Below are positions 23,291 through 34,792 of a stretch of 64,000 nt of DNA, piece after piece. The position numbers were made by a program, and so were the translations under genes. Location of the stretch: assembly GCA_900073065.1 (NCBI GenBank), contig FJOG01000010.1, positions 795,485 to 859,484 of the forward strand. The letters are read 5' to 3'. Each line of letters begins with the position of its first letter. The first letter of the stretch is position 1. The notes beneath the pieces are model-generated. The model searched no databases and was not told the origin of the DNA. It saw only the letters and a list, made by a program, of their open reading frames with translations. The DNA comes from Phialocephala subalpina (taxonomy: Eukaryota; Ascomycota; Leotiomycetes; Helotiales; Mollisiaceae).

Positions 23291-23846
23291 ATGGAGAATA
23301 GGGAGAACCGTATTGGAGATGGCGGAGAGGCAGCTTGCATATGTGGAGCCCAGTTAGGCCCAGCAGTAAGAATCATTGGTGTCTGTGATGGCCATCTTAC
23401 TGACAATTACCAGAACGCAGATGTCGATCATGCATGCACAGACCAAGAAGCAACGCTATCTATTGTATGTCTTCTATATAATTTACCGCCTGTTGGTACT
23501 CGCACTGATGATTTTGCAGAGTCTGCCACCAAAGACCAACAGCTGGACGATGGCGGAGAACGTGTATGTACTGGAGTTGGTGGAACTCAAGGTGTGGGAT
23601 CTCAATCGGACACTCAACAAGACGGATTTTGAGGAGATTGCAAGAGGAATGGAGAAGAAATTTGGAGGGCATATTGTTGGAGTTGGACAGAAATTAGCAA
23701 CAGCACTGGGAAAGCAGGAGATGTTCGCCCAGTCAAGCTGGTATTACCCCTCTCGCAATTCAAACTCTCTTCATAGCTACGTGACGAGAAAGGGCGGAGT
23801 CTGGGAACACAAATACATCCAGATTCTGAACCACTATCTCCACTAG
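23291..23846 (+). CDS. short family C SANT-like protein
   Basis: Exons 23291-23365, 23414-23464 and 23520-23846 give 150 residues; introns of 48 and 55 nt have GTAAGA and GTATGT donors. The SANT-like stretch NSWTMAENVYVLELVELKVW is followed by RTLNKTDFEEIARGMEKKF, very close to the gene at 29256-30024. The end has GVGQ and the HSYVTRKGGVWE tail. The first intron, if retained, keeps the frame and would code VCDGHLTDN, which resembles the G-x-H-Y micro-exon of paralogues. Intron retention or a shifted splice is therefore possible. No basic tail is present. It is the divergent partner of the gene at 21194-22880. Confidence 0.72.
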
Positions 23847-24307
23847 AGTGGCAGAGGAGTACTTGCAAAAATTCACGCGTAGGCTGTTAGCTAGTAGTTT
23901 CTTCTCAAATGGATCCACCTCTCCATGCCCGAAGTATGTCGTCTGATTGAAGCCCCATCCATCTTAGGACATTTAGCGTGCCTGACTCGAATTTTTCAGC
24001 CCCGATTTCCGCTTCCATTTCCAAATTCTTCTCGCGTAGACTTCGTTTTGCCGCCACCTCAAAAGCGTGCTACCGAAGCCCAGCAACATCACACGCGAAA
24101 TGATTCTACTTCCTCACGATACTTGCATATTACGCAATCCATAAGGTACGTTCATCGTTTCTTGTCCTCAACAGCGTCTGCCCTCCGCTGCCCGCTATAT
24201 CTTCGAGATATTATGCGCGTCGGTCCCGCTTTTCTGAATCCATTCCGTGATATCCATCACTCAACGTGGGCTTACAAATACTGTGTGAACATTAGCATAC
24301 GGACAAG
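23847..24307. other. intergenic
   Basis: Between the short family C gene and the AB gene on the same strand. CT-rich sequence near 24000-24120 is consistent with the leader of the downstream gene. Nothing else was recognised. Confidence 0.5.
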
Positions 24308-26303
24308 ATGTTTACTGGATTCGACCTTGGTAACGCCAACTCCCTCCAACTTCTAGCAGTCGGAATAGAGTCCTGGCGCGATGGCATCAAAGATCTCACC
24401 ACCGTCAAAGCCCTCAAACGCCTGACTAGACACCAACATTCGGTAATTGAAATGATTGATCAACGAATGAGAAGAAGTCCGTTGATCAACGAGATCGTCC
24501 AGGCGTTCCTGGACACTCCGCGGTTGGGCGCCAAGTACAAACTGCTAGCTGCGGGCAGATATTTAAAGGAATATGCCACGGTGGAGGCGGAAGAACCTAG
24601 AATGTTGGTGTACCAGAATGCTCTGCGAGCATGGAAGGACAGAATACCTACACCAGTCCCCGTTGATCATGCGGAGCGGACCCGACAAGTAATGCTGGAG
24701 GCGAAATACACTGCTCAACGCGATCTGGCGCGACGTGGTGGAGGTCCCGGTACGATTGGAGGAGTTGCGGAATCCGACGCCTATGTGGGTACCCTCAACA
24801 TGCCGCTTGCTGGGACAGATAACTGACAATAATGGTCAGGATACCAGCGACGGTGAAGGGGGGATTGTGACAGCCAAAAAGTCGAGAAAGTCCAGGAAGA
24901 GTACGAAGAATTCCACGATAGATCCTCCGAAGAGAAAGACTAGTCAGCGGAAGAAGAAGGCCTCCTTCATAGATCAACAGTCCGAAGTTCATGAAACCTT
25001 GACACAGCCATTGGGCCCGCCTCCGAAGGAAGCCTTACCAGGAATGGCCACGATGCCACCAACGTGGAGGAACCCAGCGGCAAGGACATTCGCTAAAATC
25101 CCTTCATCGAGCTCGTTCGCGATTCCAGGCGGCGAGGACACGTTTACCACGCGGCAGAAAATACTCGATGAGGAGATTTCTCGCCATGAGCATCAAGTTG
25201 AAGATGCAAAGGCAGCTGAAGCCCCATCCAGGGAGCCATCCGACGTTCCTGAAATTTCGAGCGTGAGTAGTCTCTCGTTCATCGTTTTGTACTTATACAG
25301 TCACTGATCCGAGTTACAGGACTCAAGCTCTTCGGATTCTGAAGACTCGAACTGTGGTGAAAAGAAGAAAACAGAGAAGAATGCACCAAAGCGGAGACGA
25401 GGAGATGAGGCCATTGGCCACAACGTTGACAAGGAGATGGCCGTGCTAGGAGAGGCGGACGACTCGAAATTAGTAATTGTATTCGACACCAGAAGAAAAA
25501 GCAAGCTCAATCCAGGCAACTACATCCCAGGTGAGCGAGTTGTATACGACTGGCTGGAGCTAGGAAATACTTACCCGGACTGGAAAAGCGTGAAAGACAT
25601 CCGTCGCTTGAATAAGTGGCGCCGACAGATCATGAAACGTAACTTCGGGAAAGTACGGAACGATAGGCCACCTTGGATTCAAAGCGAGAAGAGACTGGTC
25701 CTTGATCTTGTGGCTGAGCAACTACTTCGAAAACCAAAGCTGAAGTGGAATCGCCTGGCGAATAGATACAATGAGGTACAGAGAGGTGTTGTTCAGAAAG
25801 CCGAGGAGAAGCTCTTAGCAAAAGGAAAGAACAATGAGGATATATTGGTGAAGGATCGCGACTCCCCATGGCGCACGAGAGGCTCCATATACGCCATGAG
25901 CAGGAAATGGTCCGAGATTGCCAAGCTTGTCCGAGATGTCAAGCAAAACAAGAAGCAACAGGATGCCAAACATAAAAGGAAAAAGCAGAACGGCATGAAG
26001 AAGTTGCCTATCGGTCATGATGCCGACACATCGGGAGACGACGACGAAGTACCCGAACCCAACTCTGAGGTCTCTCCCACCCTCAAGAGAAAAACTTCCA
26101 CAAGCGGATCTTCGAAGACTGCTATGAAGTCACCATCAACGTCGCCCCCAAAGCAAGGCCAAGCGAAGAAGAGAACTCCCATCAGCCGAAAGAGAAAGTC
26201 TGAGAAACTCGAGGAGGGTGAAGAAAGTTCAGACCATGATGCCTCGATTTTGGATGTTGCAGATGATGAGGATGATAACAGTGTTCCTCGTTCCAGCTCC
26301 TGA
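24308..26303 (+). CDS. full-length AB-family protein (A plus B modules)
   Basis: Exons 24308-24784, 24840-25262 and 25320-26303 give 627 residues; introns are 55 and 57 nt. Module A starts at residue 1 (MFTGFDLGNANSLQLLAVGI ... AFLDTPRLGAKYKLLAAGR). A Lys/Ser-rich linker follows. Module B occupies about residues 350-455: VIVFDTRRK, VVYDWLELG, IRRLNKWRRQIMKRNF, PWIQSEKRLVLDL and LKWNRLANRYNE. It is followed by a SPWRTRGSIYAMSRKWSEI segment shared with the decayed gene at 31246-33692. The C-terminus is a basic and then acidic low-complexity tail. This is the best intact reference member. It converges on the family C gene at 26640-27792. A chromatin role is inferred, not shown. Confidence 0.82.
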
Positions 26304-26461
26304 GTAACAAGCCGAGAACGAAGTAGTCCCACCGTTTGAAGGGTATCTCTCATTTTCAAGTCTTTAATGTTAACTCGGAGCCATCTTCAATTTTTCCTTT
26401 GTCCAACAATCCTTACTGTAATGAAGGAAGTATTCATGAGTTTTGCCTCTCGGTAACAAGG

Positions 26462-26490
26462 GGAAGGTGCAACCTTACGCGGCACCTTCC
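26462..26490. repeat. 9-bp stem hairpin between convergent genes
   Basis: GGAAGGTGC at 26462-26470 and its reverse complement at 26482-26490 flank an 11-nt loop. It lies in the 336-bp space between the 3' ends of the AB gene at 24308 and the family C gene at 26640. A role in 3' processing is possible but unproven. Confidence 0.6.
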
Positions 26491-26639
26491 ATATTAGAGT
26501 CTCTGCGAATCGGGCCTTCAAAGAATAAATCCATTTCAGAACTTTACTCCCCAAAACGAATGATCTACAAATGAAGTGACCAAAATGGATATGGGGCGGT
26601 GGAAATAGATGGCTAATATAGGGAGGTGAGACGGTGGCT

Positions 26640-27792
26640 TCATTTGTTGGCTATGTTGAATGCCTTTTTGCTTCCAACCCCCACAGTAGTGTTGATGAAC
26701 TCTGCATCCAAAGCTTCCTTTATCTCATTGAAATCACCCTTTGTAAGCATGCGATTCTTGCGCTTGATCGTTTCCTCGACTTGTTCGAAAAGGAAGTCGG
26801 TCTCCTTCTTTGTCCAGCTTCGGTGAGGAGCTTTTCCAACAGCGGAGAGGGCGCTTGAAGGCGGTTGTGAGGAGGGAGNNNNNNNNNNNNNNNNNNNNNN
26901 NNNNNNNNNNNNNNNNNNNNNNNNNNNNNNNNNNNNNNNNNNNNNNNNNNNNNNNNNNNNNNNNNNNNNNNNNNNNNNNNNNNNNNNNNNNNNNNNNNNN
27001 NNNNNNNNNNNNNNNNNNNNNNNNNNNNNNNNNNNNNNNNNNNNNNNNNNNNNNNNNNNNNNNNNNNNNNNNNNNNNNNNNNNNNNNNNNNNNNNNNNNN
27101 NNNNNNNNNNNNNNNNNNNNNNNNNNNNNNNNNNNNNNNNNNNNNNNNNNNNNNNNNNNNNNNNNNNNNNNNNNNNNNNNNNNNNNNNNNNNNNNNNNNN
27201 NNNNNNNNNNNNNNNNNNNNNNNNNNNNNNNNNNNNNNNNNNNNNNNNNNNNNNNNNNNNNNNNNNNNNNNNNNNNNNNNNNNNNNNNNNNNNNNNNNNN
27301 NNNNNNNNNNNNNNNNNNNNNNCGGAAGTGGCAGAACTTGGTGTTTCCGCAAGTGCTTGAAAGGAAGGCGCAGGGGTTGTAGAGTCTGGTGTTCTCGCAA
27401 GCATAGCACCCAGCGTATCTCCTGGCTCGACATGCGTGCCCTGCTATTTTGTTAGCTGCTTGGTTGTCTTGCGCAAAGAGCAGCACTCATACCTGATATC
27501 CTTTGTCTGGTGACTCAAATGGAACTGCAGAAACAACTTGCATGCGGCGATCTGCGGGAAGACGTTCGATATGCTCAACCTGCTACTCTTTAGCATGTTA
27601 CTTTGAACGTTAGAGGGTGCAGACTTGCAGCCTCAGCACCGCAATAATGGTACCATGTGCCCATGAAGTGCTGCGGTGAGTTAGCAAATCCCTGGAAAGA
27701 TAAGATCATGAGGAGCAATAAACCATCGCTACTATCTTTGGCTCCTCTTCATTTGCGTCACCAAGATCAATGTGCTGTTGTACGGAAGACAT
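26640..27792 (-). CDS. family C SANT-like protein, interrupted by an assembly gap
   Basis: Exons on the minus strand are 27724-27792, 27629-27670, 27493-27579 and 26640-27440 (332 codons, 148 of them unknown). Exon 2 is again 42 nt and codes GTWYHYC within it. Keeping phase there requires a GC-AG intron at 27580-27628 with donor GCAAGT, the known consensus for that rare class. After the gap comes HRSWTKKETDFLFEQVEETI and RMLTKGDFNEIKEALD, the SANT-like stretch. The protein stops soon after, without the YVT[RK]G tail of paralogues, so the C-terminus is truncated. It converges on the AB gene at 24308-26303. Confidence 0.68.
26879..27322. other. assembly gap of 444 N
   Basis: A run of N inside the last exon of the family C gene. 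The 444 length is a multiple of three, so the frame reads across it, but the true length is unknown and may be a scaffolding estimate. Confidence 0.95.
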
Positions 27793-29255
27793 TGCTGGCG
27801 CTTTGTCTTGTAGTTGACTTGAGGGACCTTGAGGTATCGATCCTTGAAAAGGCGCAGACTTGGTTCGGAAAGTCTTGGTAAGTGGAAGGTGTTGATGAGC
27901 GCGAACCTGGAAGATATTCGCTCTCGAACTGGCCAATTTGACGCCATTCTCGATGAAGCAAGTTAGGTTCGCTACTGTCACGCTAGTGAAGGCGGTGACT
28001 GTAGCCTTGTATATCAGACGCATTTGCTCAATTGAAAGGGCATATACCGTGCGTTGACAATGTCTGTGCTTCTCAAATCTACCTACATCCAACCTTAAGC
28101 TCTCATATGTTATAGAGCAGTATGATGCAGCCGTATTCTGAGTAATTAGAGTTTAAAGACCAAAAAAATACAGAAAGACATTGTTTTGGCGTTCTTTGTT
28201 ACTTGAAGCGCCTTGTGGTGCTTTGACATTCTTCAGTTAGTAGCAGATGGGTTGTCCGTGTACGAGAATATAGCTCCAACACCTCAAGAATAGGAGGCTC
28301 CTGTACTTAATACTCACACGAACAGGGTGTTTATAGGATCTTGCAGGAGATATTGGAAGCTTACTCGTCTTTACTCATCTTTGAGCTATCTGCAATGGTA
28401 TATAGCCACAGTTTTGAAGCGTGTGTGCTGCTTGCTCGTGCACATGGCTAACTACTCCACTCGAACTGTTTGAGCTATTTCTCTACAGTGACTCTATAAT
28501 GTCTGAGAGTTACTTGGAATATGAATGTTAGGGTATTCTTCAATCGCCCACATATGGCTAGCTTATTGAAAGGAAGGGATTTTCGAGGCATGTTCAAGTT
28601 GATTTTCTTTGTTTCAAGCGCCCACATATAAACAACGTGTTACATGATTAAATTAGATTAGATTAACCACCTTTAATCATATACTAATCATATGATATTT
28701 TTGTTAATCATAATCACTAAATCTAGATTATAATGCATTCATTTGTATGTATAATGTATTAAAATCTGGATTTTTTTGGTAAATGTTAATCATAATTCAA
28801 TTTAATCTAATCAAGTTAATCACGATTATAATCAATTAACGTGAATTTTTTTTTTAACGCGCTGCATATAACTTAACCGAAGGAAAGGACTGCCGAGTAT
28901 GTTCAAGTCGATGTTCTTTGTTTAAGCGCACACATGCGACTTGTTTACATGAAGAGATTTTCGAGATATGTTCAAGTTGGGTTTCTGCCCAGATTGGTAG
29001 GCGACTAAGGGAGACAGAACAGCTTGAATTGAAGAATGCACTCTATGCTACTGCGGAAGAAGTTCTGCAAGGTATGAAGAAACATACGTGAAGGAGGATT
29101 CGAGTCCATCTGGACCCGTAGTGGAGTGGTTATCTGCTGTTGGCAGAAACTTGTAAACGCCCATGAACCCATAATCGCAGTATAACAATCCAACACGCCC
29201 ATGTCCCTAGCTGATTAGGCAATTAAGGCGGCGCAGCAGCACCATAATGTGGTTT
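27793..29255. other. AT-rich intergenic stretch
   Basis: About 1.5 kb with strongly falling GC between 28620 and 28860. No coding signal was found. It contains the duplicated and palindromic sequence annotated at 28566-28985. Confidence 0.6.
28566..28985. repeat. duplicated segment flanking an AT-rich, inverted-repeat insertion
   Basis: The motif tatgttcaag-tyg-ttctttg followed by aagcgc-cacat occurs near 28588-28635 and again near 28899-28945; a third partial copy (attttcgagatatgttcaag) lies near 28957-28976. Between them, 28645-28855 is nearly all A/T, with taaattagattagatta on the left and its imperfect complement (caatttaatctaatcaa) on the right. This looks like a small AT-rich inverted-repeat element or a repeat-induced-mutation (RIP)-eroded insertion inside a duplicated segment. 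Confidence 0.55.
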
Positions 29256-30024
29256 TCAGTGACCCTTGGTGACGTAACTATGCGGAGCATACCAACTACG
29301 CTGGGGATAGGGCCAGACGGACCTGGCTTCTAGGTTCCCAATTATCATTTGCCCAACCCGAGTGATATAACCTTCGAATAGCTGATCCATCTGCTGTGCA
29401 ATGTTCTCGAAGTCGGATTTGTTCAGGGTACGGTTTCGACGTCGGATAGCATTCTCAACAAGCTCGAACAGACTGTCGTACTCAACCTGAGTCCAGCTCC
29501 GTGCGGGAACCGGCCCGATATGAATGCCATGGCTTGCTGCATAAGCATATGCGTCTGCATAGCGTTGAGTAATCGTAGGGGTGTCAGAGGCTGGAGTGTC
29601 ATCGCGTGGATTGGCCGAGTTGTTGCTGTTTTCGGTCTCGACATCCATATCTTCCTGCGCCTCTCAAGCTGTCAGTCAGTTGGTCAAATATACGTAAAGT
29701 TGAGAATTAATACATGCGTGCATGTAGATCCTTCAGTTGGTGTGTAGATTGGCTCCGCTCACACCACTCCCATGACTTCATTTACTTGAAGACCCGTGAC
29801 CTGAGGCACTTTTGCATAATTAGTGAATTTTCAGCTTCAAAATAGATGATAATACCTCTTTATAGGAACACAGACTGTAGTGGTTGCCCTCGTAAACCAG
29901 AGGCCAACTTAGAACTACTAAACAGACAGATAAAGAACGTGGGACGACTTACAAAGGCCTTAGTCTGGGGCGCGTCGCCTTCACCAGGTCCACCACCCTC
30001 AAGATTTTCTGCTGTGTGAGACAT
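29256..30024 (-). CDS. family C SANT-like protein, possibly splice-damaged
   Basis: Probable exons on the minus strand are 29953-30024, 29856-29897 (42 nt, coding EGNHYSLC in its centre), about 29765-29800 and 29256-29654, for about 182 residues. The last exon holds ARSWTQVEYDSLFELVENAI, RTLNKSDFENIAQQMDQLF, VGQ and the HSYVTKGH tail, very close to the gene at 23291. The acceptor before the 42-nt exon reads TG instead of AG (29898-29899), so either a rare non-canonical acceptor is used or the gene is damaged. The length of the third exon is uncertain because two donors are possible (29764 or 29785). It has no basic tail. Confidence 0.6.
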
Positions 30025-31245
30025 TGTAGAGTCTCTTAAGTCTCAAATCAGTGATCAATTCTCCGGTGTTGAGTTCTGAAAGAGACATAACTTGCGTGAG
30101 AAAACTTGTTGTGCGCAAAAAGTCTTGAGGTGTGTAGAATTTTTCCAGGCTGCAACAAACCTTGGGAGCTGTTGAGATTGTCTTGGATGAAAAAAGATCG
30201 CGCCACGGCCATGCTACGGGGGAGCCTTGCATATTACAGCTGTAAATGGTGGACATCCAGACCGCATTTACCGAACCTAGGTAGAGGGGATGAAAAAGAA
30301 ATGTTGACTCGTAGCAGACTTGACTAAACATTTCCTTTGCAGCCGTGCATTATTCCAGATTTCTTGGACTATATATAGAACCGTTTACTCTGTGACAGTA
30401 TCTATATGATATTGACTCTCTATACTTCATAGAGAGCTCTCAACCATTGTGGTGCAATATGATTTGCTCATATATCATACACTAAGAAAGGCAATGTGGG
30501 TAAGTAGCCTCCACATCAATGCTCAAGTCTTCTGTAACTCAAAGCTCCCTGATTTTGGCCGTGCATATGTTCCTCGGTCTAAGTATTCATAACAGGACGA
30601 CTATCTGGGCTGTGAGCTGGTAGTGGTCTTGTAGCATGGGTTTTTGAGGCTAACAATTGTCCAGGTGGAAGAGAACATTGATTGGGATACAACTGTTTGG
30701 AGCTTTCACGCTCGACCACAAATGCCGTGGATGGGTGCCGGCCTACATTTACAACGGACAGGTATCTTCATGCACAGTATGTATCTATAATATTATTCTC
30801 TTGAATGTTTACCGCTATGTGATACATCGTTCAACCGTGAGGTAGGGACGTCATTGGGATCCTAGAAACTCTGAGAATCTGGGGAGAAGTTTGACCCCAA
30901 TCTAGCAAAATGCTTTTCACAAAAAGAAGACAACGAGGAGAGAATGTATGAGAGAGAACCAAGTTCGTATGACTGTAATCCAGAAAAGTTGCGGGTAGGT
31001 AGAATCACCAGCCCCTAGATCAAAAGCGCCTCCCCACCTTCCTCTTTCGGCAAGTGGGGTCAAGTCCACCCATGACCTTTGCCTTTCTTTCTACCATGCC
31101 TATAAGTACGGAGAGAAAAATCGAGGTCATGAAAGAAAGATATAATACATCTTGTCTTGCTGCCTCAACTTCCAGGGGTATCACGTTCCTAACGCCGAAA
31201 CCCAAGATTGAACGAGGACCAAAGTTCCCAAGCCCACCATGAATT
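30025..31245. other. intergenic, no supported gene
   Basis: Promoter side of the family C gene and 3' side of the AB pseudogene, both on the minus strand. Short frames only. Confidence 0.5.
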
Positions 31246-33692
31246 TTACTCGTCCTCTCGTTTCCTTTTCCTGACGTAGGGGCCAGACCGAACAGCAACA
31301 TAGCGATCGTGAACATTAGCCGGAGCCTCCGACCCAATGGTATCGTCCCCCCAAACATCGGCACCTGTTTCCTCATCAATCTCGTCGTCTTCTTCCAGAG
31401 CGTGCGGATTGCCTCTGCCTGAAGAAGCATTCTCAACTGCATCTTCGGCTTGCTGTTCCTCAACCTCTGTGGATGGTCGAGCTTGAGATGTAGAAGCCGG
31501 AGTGGAGACTGCGGGCCAGCTCCGATATGCAAAGCGGGAACGCGGAGGTGGACGTCGAGGTACGTTCTCTTCGTCTGACGCATCCTGGCGCTGTTCTTGG
31601 TTTCGTTCGTTGGGTACCTCATTGTGAAGATGAAGTAGCGGAGGATCTGACCGGAAGGCCATGTGCGGTCCAGGTTGTCTACGTTGAAGTTGGTTCTCGA
31701 CATTTGATGGGATCCCACTAGCCTTGAAGCCGTCTTCACTGAGGGTGTCCGCCTCCCCAGTGGTTCGTGTCTTAGTCTCTAAAAGGAGTTGAGGCTTCTT
31801 AGCTGGTGTTAGCGAGGAGGCAGGAGCCGCATTCGAAGGGAGACTTTTGCCCAATGTTTTCTTCGGAGTTGTAGCTGCACTGTTTGGCTTCGCTGGCGAG
31901 GAATCAGCATTTGGGTCTGGATTCTCAGCATCGTCTCCTGAGTCAGGGTCATCATCATTGGCCGTCTTCTGATCAGTATCATATCTCTTACGTGCATCCC
32001 TCTAAAGTTGCTGAGTTTCGGGCCATTCCGTCGCATGCTTCTTGATTGCAGCTGCTGTTCGCCACGGTGCATTCCGCTCCTCAGCCAGCGTTAGAATCTT
32101 TCTGTTACCTGGAGAGAGATAGGTTTCGGTAGTTCCTTGGATGATACCTTGCTGGGAATGGTTGTAAGAGTTGGCGAGGCGGTTCCACTTCAGCCATGGG
32201 AATCGTCGATGCCTTAACTGTTCAGCTGCTTGGCCTAGAGTCAAGTTCTTTTCGCTAACAAGCCACGGCTCGCGTGATTCCTCCCGGATACCACGAAACT
32301 TTCTCTGGATGATCTGACGTCGCCAGTCATTCAAATCTCTAACGTCTTTGATGTTATAAAAGTCTGGGCGCTCATGGTCCTTCAGGTAGGAGTATTCCGC
32401 CCTCTTGCCGCGAACCCCAACGAAATTTCCAGACTTAGGTGGGTCTTCCTTCTGTGTGTCGAAGCTGATATAAAATTTTGATTCGTCAACAACGCCAAGG
32501 ACGGCTGATTTTCTGTCAACAACTGTTCCAGGAACAGGACCATAACCACGCGCACAAATCGGAGCGTTTTTACTTGTGAGGGATTGCTTCAGTGTCAATC
32601 TGTCAGCATGCTTGGATATGTAGAGCAAGAACCGAGCATGTTATCAAACTCACGGTGGGCTGCTCTCGTTTTTCTTCGTCGCCCTGGGATTTTATTTCGC
32701 CAGAAACATTATCCTCTTCAACAGAATCGTTATCGTCCACGCGACCAATTGCGCCTCGAGGAGCGAGTCGTCGGCGCCTAGCCATCATGGCATCATGAGC
32801 CTGCTGCTCCTTTGGGGAGCGTTTTCCCAGTACCCCAATGCTGGAGGAGGGAGAAAATGGCCTGTTATCTTCAGAGCTGGGATACATAGAAGTGGCCTTA
32901 TTGTCTGCTTTCCCACCAAACGTTCTGCTGCTACCAGGTATATGATTCGGGGCACGAATTCTGTCCTCCGTGGGGGTCTGGAAGAAACCAAATATCAGCA
33001 ATAGGATCAATCAAACCCGCTCTTTATTCGCAAGAGGTCAACTTACATCAATCTCAAACCATGGTCTGGCGTCAGGATCGTAGCCAGGTTGTCTCGACAT
33101 CTGGAATCTGCGTCGATACTCGACCTAGAATGGGACTGATGTTAAAAATCGGTATCCAAAGAAACACGTACAAGTATGAAAGTGCACTACTTACATCGCG
33201 CCCAGTGCCATCCATTAGGGCCAACCCATGGTTTGGGTCCCGATCCAAGCGACGTTCCTCCCTACGCTCGGCAGCCAATCTCTCGCCGTGGGCTCGAAGC
33301 AGTGCTTGAGGTTGCTGATCATTAAGACTCGTTGCGGGCAATGGGTTCCTAATAGCTTAATGATCTTCAGCCAGTCAGTACTCTGGACTCGATTTGTCTT
33401 CCGCGCCTTCGTGAACATAGTGGTACAACCACCTTCCGCCATGAAGAACCTGGCGATTATCCGAGTAGGGGATATTTAGGAAAGTTTCAAGGATGATAGC
33501 GATCAGTTGACTATTCTGCATTCGTTGATAGAGACCCTCGACGGTAGATCTCTGGAGAGGGGTGAGAGTGCTCGCGATGGGGCCTTCGCCGAGATTCGAG
33601 CCCCCTGCAAGCAGGTACGCGAGGCCGGTTGCGAGTTCTCGGAGAGAGGCGCAATTGCCGAGCTGGAAACCTACAAAAAAAGACTCCTGCAT
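31246..33692 (-). pseudogene. full-length AB-family gene with three in-frame stops
   Basis: Five modelled segments keep one frame over 2.4 kb: exons 33195-33692, 33047-33124, 32654-32977 and 31246-32610 (754 codons). Module A (SFFVGFQLGNCASLRELATG) and module B (SFDTQKEDPP, LNDWRRQIIQRKF, PWLVSEKNLTLGQ, LKWNRLANSYN) are both recognisable, as is the WRTAAAIKK segment. Stops TGA (33375-33377), TAA (33357-33359) and TAG (32002-32004) interrupt the frame, yet homology to the genes at 34793 and 24308 continues in the same frame on both sides. All three can arise by C-to-T change. A 33-nt intron could remove the first two but would be unusually short. The acceptor before exon 4 is ambiguous. It is probably a young pseudogene, though readthrough cannot be excluded. 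Confidence 0.7.
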
Positions 33693-34792
33693 CGTGATCT
33701 GTGGTGCTGACAGAGTTAGTACTTGATATGAAGTGATATATTCAGGGCAAGTGATTGGTTTTAGGGAGGCGACGCTTCCCCTGAATAGTTCACGTGTAAG
33801 CGTGATATTTAGGGGGAGACAAAAAAGCAATTGCGGGACCTTTCACAATCACAATACCTGAAGTATGCTTGGTTTCCTATAGCTGTAGATAGACAAAGAG
33901 GGTGGATGGAGGGAGTTGTGGTAGAGACAGGGGCCAATGGAAGGTGTAGTTGAATATTGCGCTATTGGGTGGGACAAAGTCAACAATATTGGCTGCGAGG
34001 AAACTTGACTTAAGATAAAAGGGTAAATATTAGAGAAGGAGATTGTTCGTACGTACCTTTCAATGATCTTCCTACTGTGGGCGAGGATGGTTGTTGGACA
34101 ATGACTGCTGTTGAGGAGCTTTGCGCGGACGGGAGCTGGGAAGCTCAAGGCAAGTTACGCGAGGGTCAGAAGGAGAAGAGGAACAACTAAAGAACTAGTG
34201 CGCACAAGAATCATATGGGATTAAAGAAGGATTCAGGTATTGCGCTGATGAGAACTTGTCGTTGTGCAGAATTGTTTGCGAGCGCAAATTTGAGGAAGGA
34301 GTGTTGTGGGGGAGCCTTTTCATGTCGGCGAGAATGGCACCAACTGACGTCGGGCTCTGGAGAAACTAATCCACCATGCACATGATTCCATCTGTGTCAA
34401 AGCTTGTCCAATGAGCTTCCAGAGAGACCTTCATCATGTCAAAATGCAGCAGCCTCTAGGCATGGAGCAAAGGTACAGGCGCATACTTTGATGCAGCGCT
34501 GCTCCATCACAAGTGACTTCGGATACAATCGCAATGTCTGAAATACAGTAAATATGTGTATATAGTTCCTCAACAACTCGAAATACCAAAGAGCAATAAA
34601 TACGAAAGAGTCTGCTTACAATTTGAGACCTACTGAATGCACATGCTCACTCTTAAAGAAAACAAAAAATCTTGGTCGAAACAAAGGGCTGGGCGGGAAC
34701 ATAGACCAAAGGCAGAAAGTTTTAGTGATGCGATCCTCGGTCTCTTGATGCTATGATTCTTCTGCTCCGCATCTCGGCTGCCCACCGCTCCC
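33693..34792. other. intergenic, no supported gene
   Basis: Between the AB pseudogene and the next AB gene, both on the minus strand. No conserved coding pattern or repeat was noticed. Confidence 0.5.

Noticed and set aside
31020..31739. Minus-strand open frame of 239 codons
   Set aside because: A shifted frame of the AB pseudogene exon; the other frame has paralogue support.
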